Assembly (NCBI GenBank): GCA_023375785.1
Contig: SZWC01004724.1
Span: forward strand, 126,093 to 164,551
Source: Penium margaritaceum
Lineage: Eukaryota > Streptophyta > Zygnematophyceae > Desmidiales > Peniaceae
Length of the DNA stretch: 38,459 bases
Reading direction: 5' to 3'
How positions within the stretch are numbered: the first letter of the stretch is position 1; every line of letters begins with the position of its first letter. The position numbers were made by a program, and so were the translations under genes. The notes under the pieces are model-generated. The model made no database searches. It was not told the origin of the DNA and was given only the letters and a program-made list of their open reading frames with translations. Below are positions 33,901 to 38,459 of this stretch, piece by piece.

Positions 33901-34740
33901 TTTCTGACCACTGTGTTTCCGACCAGTGCGTTTCTGACCACAGTCTTTCTAACCAGCGTGTTTCCTGACCACTGTGTTTCTGACCACTGTGTTTCTGATG
34001 ACTGTGTTTATGACCACTGTGTTTCTGACCAGTGTGTTTCTAACCACTGTGTTTCTGACCATTGTGTTTCTGACCAGTGTGTTTCTGACCACTCTGTTTC
34101 TGACCACTGTGTTTCTGACTAGTGTTTTTCTGACCAGTGTGTTTCTGACCACTGGGTTTCTGACCATTGTGTTTTCTGACCAGTGTGTTTCTGACCAATG
34201 TGTTTCTGACCAGTGTGTTTCTAACAACAGTGTTTCAGACCACTGTATATCTTACCACTGTATTTCTGACCACTGTGCTTCTGACCACTGTGTTTCTGAC
34301 CATTGTGTTCCTGACCCCTGTGTTTCTGACACTATGTTTCTGACCACTGTGTTTCTGACCACTGTGTTTCTGACCACTGAGTTTCTGACCACTGTGTTTC
34401 TGACGAGTGTGTTTCTGACCACTGTGTTTCTGACCAGTGTGTTTCCGACCTGTGTGTTTCTGACCAGTGGTTCTTTGACCACTGTGTTTCTGACCAATGT
34501 GTTTCTGACCAGTGTGTTCTGACGACTGTGTTTCTGACCAGTGAGTTTCTGACCACTGTGTTTCCGACCAGTGTCTTTCTGACCAGAGTGTTTCTAACCA
34601 GTGTGTTTCCTGACCACTGTGTTTCTGACCACTGTGTTTCTGACCATTGTGTTTCTGACCAGTGTGTTTCTGACCAGTGTGTTTCTGACCAGTCTGTTTC
34701 TGACCAGTGTGTTTCTGACCAGTGTGTTTCTGACCACTGT
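33901..34740. repeat. Higher-order blocks B and C, copy 2
   Basis: 33901 to about 34460 repeats block B (31696-32160), with several extra units near 33995-34080 and one at about 34350. 34501-34740 repeats block C (30871-31235) without its internal 90-bp duplication. It joins the two TTTCGG arrays. No gene seen. Confidence 0.85.
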
Positions 34741-35535
34741 GTTTCGGACCACTGTGTTTCGGACCACTGTGTTTCGGACCACTGTGTTTCGGACCACTGT
34801 GTTTCGGACCACTGTGTTTCGGACCACTGTGTTTCGGACCACTGTGTTTCGGACCACTGTGTTTCGGACCACTGTGTTTCGGACCACTGTGTTTCGGACC
34901 ACTGTGTTTCGGACCACTGTGTTTCGGACCACTGTGTTTCGGACCACTGTGTTTCGGACCACTGTGTTTCGGACCACTGTGTTTCGGACCACTGTGTTTC
35001 GGACCACTGTGTTTCGGACCACTGTGTTTCGGACCACTGTGTTTCGGACCACTGTGTTTCGGACCACTGTGTTTCGGACCACTGTGTTTCGGACCACTGT
35101 GTTTCGGACCACTGTGTTTCGGACCACTGTGTTTCGGACCACTGTGTTTCGGACCACTGTGTTTCGGACCACTGTGTTTCGGACCACTGTGTTTCGGACC
35201 ACTGTGTTTCGGACCACTGTGTTTCGGACCACTGTGTTTCGGACCACTGTGTTTCGGACCACTGTGTTTCGGACCACTGTGTTTCGGACCACTGTGTTTC
35301 GGACCACTGTGTTTCGGACCACTGTGTTTCGGACCACTGTGTTTCGGACCACTGTGTTTCGGACCACTGTGTTTCGGACCACTGTGTTTCGGACCACTGT
35401 GTTTCGGACCACTGTGTTTCGGACCACTGTGTTTCGGACCACTGTGTTTCGGACCACTGTGTTTCGGACCACTGTGTTTCGGACCACTGTGTTTCGGACC
35501 ACTGTGTTTCGGACCACTGTGTTTCGGACCACTGT
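34741..35535. repeat. Homogeneous 15-bp TTTCGG array, 53 copies
   Basis: The unit gtttcggaccactgt, the same variant as in the 113-copy array, repeats 53 times (795 bp) with no visible change. It begins where block C copy 1 has a single TTTCGG unit, so the expansion is specific to this copy of the block. Confidence 0.97.
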
Positions 35536-37080
35536 GTTTCTGACCACTGTGTTTCTGACCACTGTCTTTCTGACCACTGTGTTTCTGACCACTGTGTTTG
35601 TGACCAGTGTGTTTCTGACCACTGTGATTATGACCACTGTGTTTCTGACCAGTGTGTTTCCGACCTGTGTGTTTCTGACCACTGTATTTCTGATCATAGT
35701 GTTTCTGGCCACAGTGTTTGTGACCACTGTGTTTGTGACCACTATGCTTCTAACCACTGTGTTTCTGACCAGTGTGTTTCTGACCAGTGTGTTTCTGACC
35801 ACTGTGTTTCTGACCACTATATTTCTGACCACTGTGTTTCTGACCACTATGTTTCTGAGCACTGTGTTTCTGACCACTGTGTTTTTAACCACGGTGTTTC
35901 TGACCACTGTGTTTCTGATTACTTTGTTTCTGTCCAGTGTATTTCTAACAAGTGTGTTTCTGAGCACTGTGCTTCTGACCAGTTTGTTTCTGACCAGTGT
36001 GTTTCTGACCACTGTGTCTCTGACCATTGTGTTTCTGACCAGTGTGTTTCTGACCACCGTGTTTCTGACCACTGTGTTTCCGACTAGTGTTTTTCTGACC
36101 AGTGTGTTTCTGACCACTGTGTTTCTGACCAGTGTGTTTCTGACCAGTGTGTTTCTGACCAGTGTGTTTCTGACCATTGTGTTTCTTACCCCTGTATTTC
36201 GGACCACTGTGTTTCTTACCACTGTGTTTCTGACCACTGTGCTTCTGACCAGTGTGTTTCTGACCACTGTGTTTCTGACCACTGTGTTTCTTACCAGTGT
36301 GTTTCCGACTTGTGTGTTTCTGACCTGTGTTTTTCCGACCAGTGTGTTTCTGACCAGTGTGTTTCTGACCACCGTGTTTCGGATCACTGTGTTTCTGATC
36401 ACTGTGTTTCTCACCACTGTGTTTCTGACCACTGTGTTTCTGACAAGTGTGTTTCAAGACCATTGTGTTTCTGACCACTGTGTTTCTAACCACTGTGTTT
36501 CTGACCACTGTGTTTCTGACCACTGTGCTTCTGACCAGTGTGTTTCTGATTACTTTGTTTCTGACCACTGTGTTTCTGACCAGTGTGTTTCTGACCAGTG
36601 TGTTTCTCACCAGTGTGTTTCTTACCACTTTGTTTCTGACAAGTGTTTTTCTGACCAGTGTGTTTCTGACAAATGTGTTTTTGACCACTGTGTTTCTGAC
36701 CAGTGTGTTTCTCACCAGTGTGTTTCTTACCACTTTGTTTCTGACAAGTGTTTTTCTGACCAGTGTGTTTCTGACAAATGTGTTTTTGACCACTGTGTTT
36801 CTAACCACTGTGTTTTTTACCCCTGTGTTTCTGACCACTGTGTTTTTGACAACTGTGTTTATGACAAGTGTGTTTCTGACCACTGTGTTTCTGCCAAGAG
36901 TGTTTCTGACCACTGTGTTTCTGACCGCTGTCTTTCTGACCAGTGTGTTTCTGACCAGTGTGTTTCTGACCACTGTGTTTCTGAGCGGTGTGTTTCTGAC
37001 CACTGTGTTTCTGACCAGTTGCTTTCTGACCAGTGTGTTTATGACCAATGTGTTTCTGACCACTGTGTTTCTGACCAGTG
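35536..37080. repeat. Diverged 15-bp satellite
   Basis: Diverged units. GTGATTATGACC followed by GTGTTTCCGACCTG (35620-35670) resembles the series near 20735-20810. A phase shift occurs at 36451 (GTTTCAAGACC). No gene seen. Confidence 0.93.
36585..36802. repeat. 105-bp tandem duplication (7 units)
   Basis: The ordered variants TTTCTCACCAG, TTTCTTACCACTTTG, TCTGACAAGTGTTTTTC and GACAAATGTGTTTTTG occur at about 36601 and again at 36706, lag 105 bp. The copies look identical. Confidence 0.9.
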
Positions 37081-37920
37081 TGTTTCTGAGCACTATGATT
37101 CTGACCAGTGTGTTTCTGACCAGTGTCTTTCTGACCAGTGTGTTTATGACCACTGTGTTTCTGACCACTGTGTTTCTGAGCACTGTGTTTCTGACCAGTG
37201 TGTTTCTGAGCACTATGATTCTGACCAGTGTGTTTCTGACCAGTGTCTTTCTGACCAGTGTGTTTATGACCACTGTGTTTCTGACCACTGTGTTTCTGAG
37301 CACTGTGTTTCTGACCAGTGTGTTTCTGAGCACTATGATTCTGACCAGTGTGTTTCTGACCAGTGTCTTTCTGACCAGTGTGTTTATGACCACTGTGTTT
37401 CTGACCACTGTGTTTCTGAGCACTGTGTTTCTGACCAGTGTGTTTCTGAGCACTATGATTCTGACCAGTGTGTTTCTGACCAGTGTCTTTCTGACCAGTG
37501 TGTTTATGACCACTGTGTTTCTGACCACTGTGTTTCTGAGCACTGTGTTTCTGACCAGTGTGTTTCTGAGCACTATGATTCTGACCAGTGTGTTTCTGAC
37601 CAGTGTCTTTCTGACCAGTGTGTTTATGACCACTGTGTTTCTGACCACTGTGTTTCTGAGCACTGTGTTTCTGACCAGTGTGTTTCTGAGCACTATGATT
37701 CTGACCAGTGTGTTTCTGACCAGTGTCTTTCTGACCAGTGTGTTTATGACCACTGTGTTTCTGACCACTGTGTTTCTGAGCACTGTGTTTCTGACCAGTG
37801 TGTTTCTGAGCACTATGATTCTGACCAGTGTGTTTCTGACCAGTGTCTTTCTGACCAGTGTGTTTATGACCACTGTGTTTCTGACCACTGTGTTTCTGAG
37901 CACTGTGTTTCTGACCAGTG
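37081..37920. repeat. 120-bp higher-order array, 7 copies
   Basis: The period is 120 bp (eight 15-mers) with the fixed variants TCTGAGCACTATGATTC, GTGTCTTTCTG, TTTATGACCAC and TCTGAGCACTGTG. Copies begin at 37081, 37201, 37321, 37441, 37561, 37681 and 37801, with no difference seen. It is the shortest of the multimer arrays by copy number. Confidence 0.95.
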
Positions 37921-38459
37921 TGTTTCTGACCAGTGTGTTTCTGACCACTGTGTTTCTGACCAGTGTATTTCTGACTAGTGTGTTCCTGACTTTTGTGTTG
38001 CTGACCACTGTGTTTCTGACCACTGTTTTTCCAACCAGTGTGTTTCTGACCAGTGTGTTTCTGACCAGAGTGTTTCCCGACCAATGTGTCTCTGACCACT
38101 GTGTTTCTGACCACTGTGTTTCTGACCAGTGTGTTCTTAACCAGTGTGTTTCTGACCACTGTGTTTCTAACCACTGTGTTTCTGACCACTGTGTTTCTGA
38201 CCACTGTGTTTCTGACCACTGTGTTTCTGACCACTGTGTTTCTCACCACTGTGTTTCTCACCAGTGTGTTTCTGACCAGTATGTTTCTAACCAGTGTGTT
38301 TCCTGACCACTGTGTTTCTGACCACTGTGTTTCTGACCACTGTGTTTCTGACCACTGTGTTTCTGACCAGTGTGTTTCTGACTACTTTGTTTCTGACCAG
38401 TGTGTTTCTAACCAGTGTGTTTCTGAGCCCTGTGTTTCTGACCAGTGTGTTTCTGACCA
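37921..38459. repeat. Diverged 15-bp satellite to window end
   Basis: Diverged units with indel-bearing units at about 38075 (TTTCCCGACC) and 38301 (TTTCCTGACC), resembling the marker found in blocks B and C. The array runs off the window. No gene seen. Confidence 0.93.

Noticed and set aside
36447..38306. A secreted cysteine-repeat protein (Cys at every fifth residue, CVSDH/CVSDQ).
   Set aside because: No signal peptide or unique terminal domains; the frame begins and ends in satellite and changes wherever an indel occurs. Only expression data could revive this.

Overview
The window is almost entirely one tandem-repeat satellite, interrupted once by a Ty1/copia LTR retrotransposon. The consensus unit is 15 bp, TGTGTTTCTGACCA followed by C or G, always in the same orientation. 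It fills 1-21601 and 28021-38459, about 31.7 kb of readable sequence or roughly 2,100 units. The retrotransposon occupies 21603-28020 on the minus strand. I see no cellular gene, tRNA, rRNA or CRISPR array. A long satellite with higher-order repeats and a nested copia element, in a draft scaffold with N gaps, indicates a eukaryotic nuclear genome. I cannot identify the host from sequence alone; a centromeric, pericentromeric or subtelomeric location is plausible but is inference.

Layout of the left satellite arm: diverged units 1-5100; a 30-bp array of 47 copies 5101-6510; diverged units; a 210-bp higher-order array of about 16.2 copies 6999-10405; diverged units with a 381-base N gap at 12594-12974; a 15-bp array of 321 identical copies 15271-20085; diverged units to 21601. 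Right arm: diverged units from 28021; a 113-copy array of the TTTCGG variant 32206-33900; diverged units that largely repeat an earlier block; a 53-copy array of the same variant 34741-35535; diverged units; a 120-bp array of 7 copies 37081-37920; diverged units to the end. Each homogeneous array has amplified a different unit variant (the two TTTCGG arrays share one), and each variant also occurs as scattered single units.

The element has two 945-bp LTRs with TGTTGA...TCAACA ends, a purine-rich tract next to its 3' LTR, and a minus-strand Gag-Pol in the copia order protease remnant, integrase, reverse transcriptase, RNase H. The integrase, RT and RNase H motifs are intact. Most of Gag and the protease active site are missing at a 4-base N run (26818-26821). 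A 478-base N gap inside RT is flanked by a 544-bp near-identical duplication, which looks like overlapping contig ends that were not merged. The LTRs differ at 16 of 945 positions by my count.

The many very long open frames over the satellite are a by-product of the repeat: 15 is divisible by three and five of the six frames of the consensus unit lack a stop. They are not reported as genes. The satellite flanks of the retrotransposon are diverged copies of each other, and no target-site duplication is visible, so this junction is either a rearranged insertion site or an assembly join.
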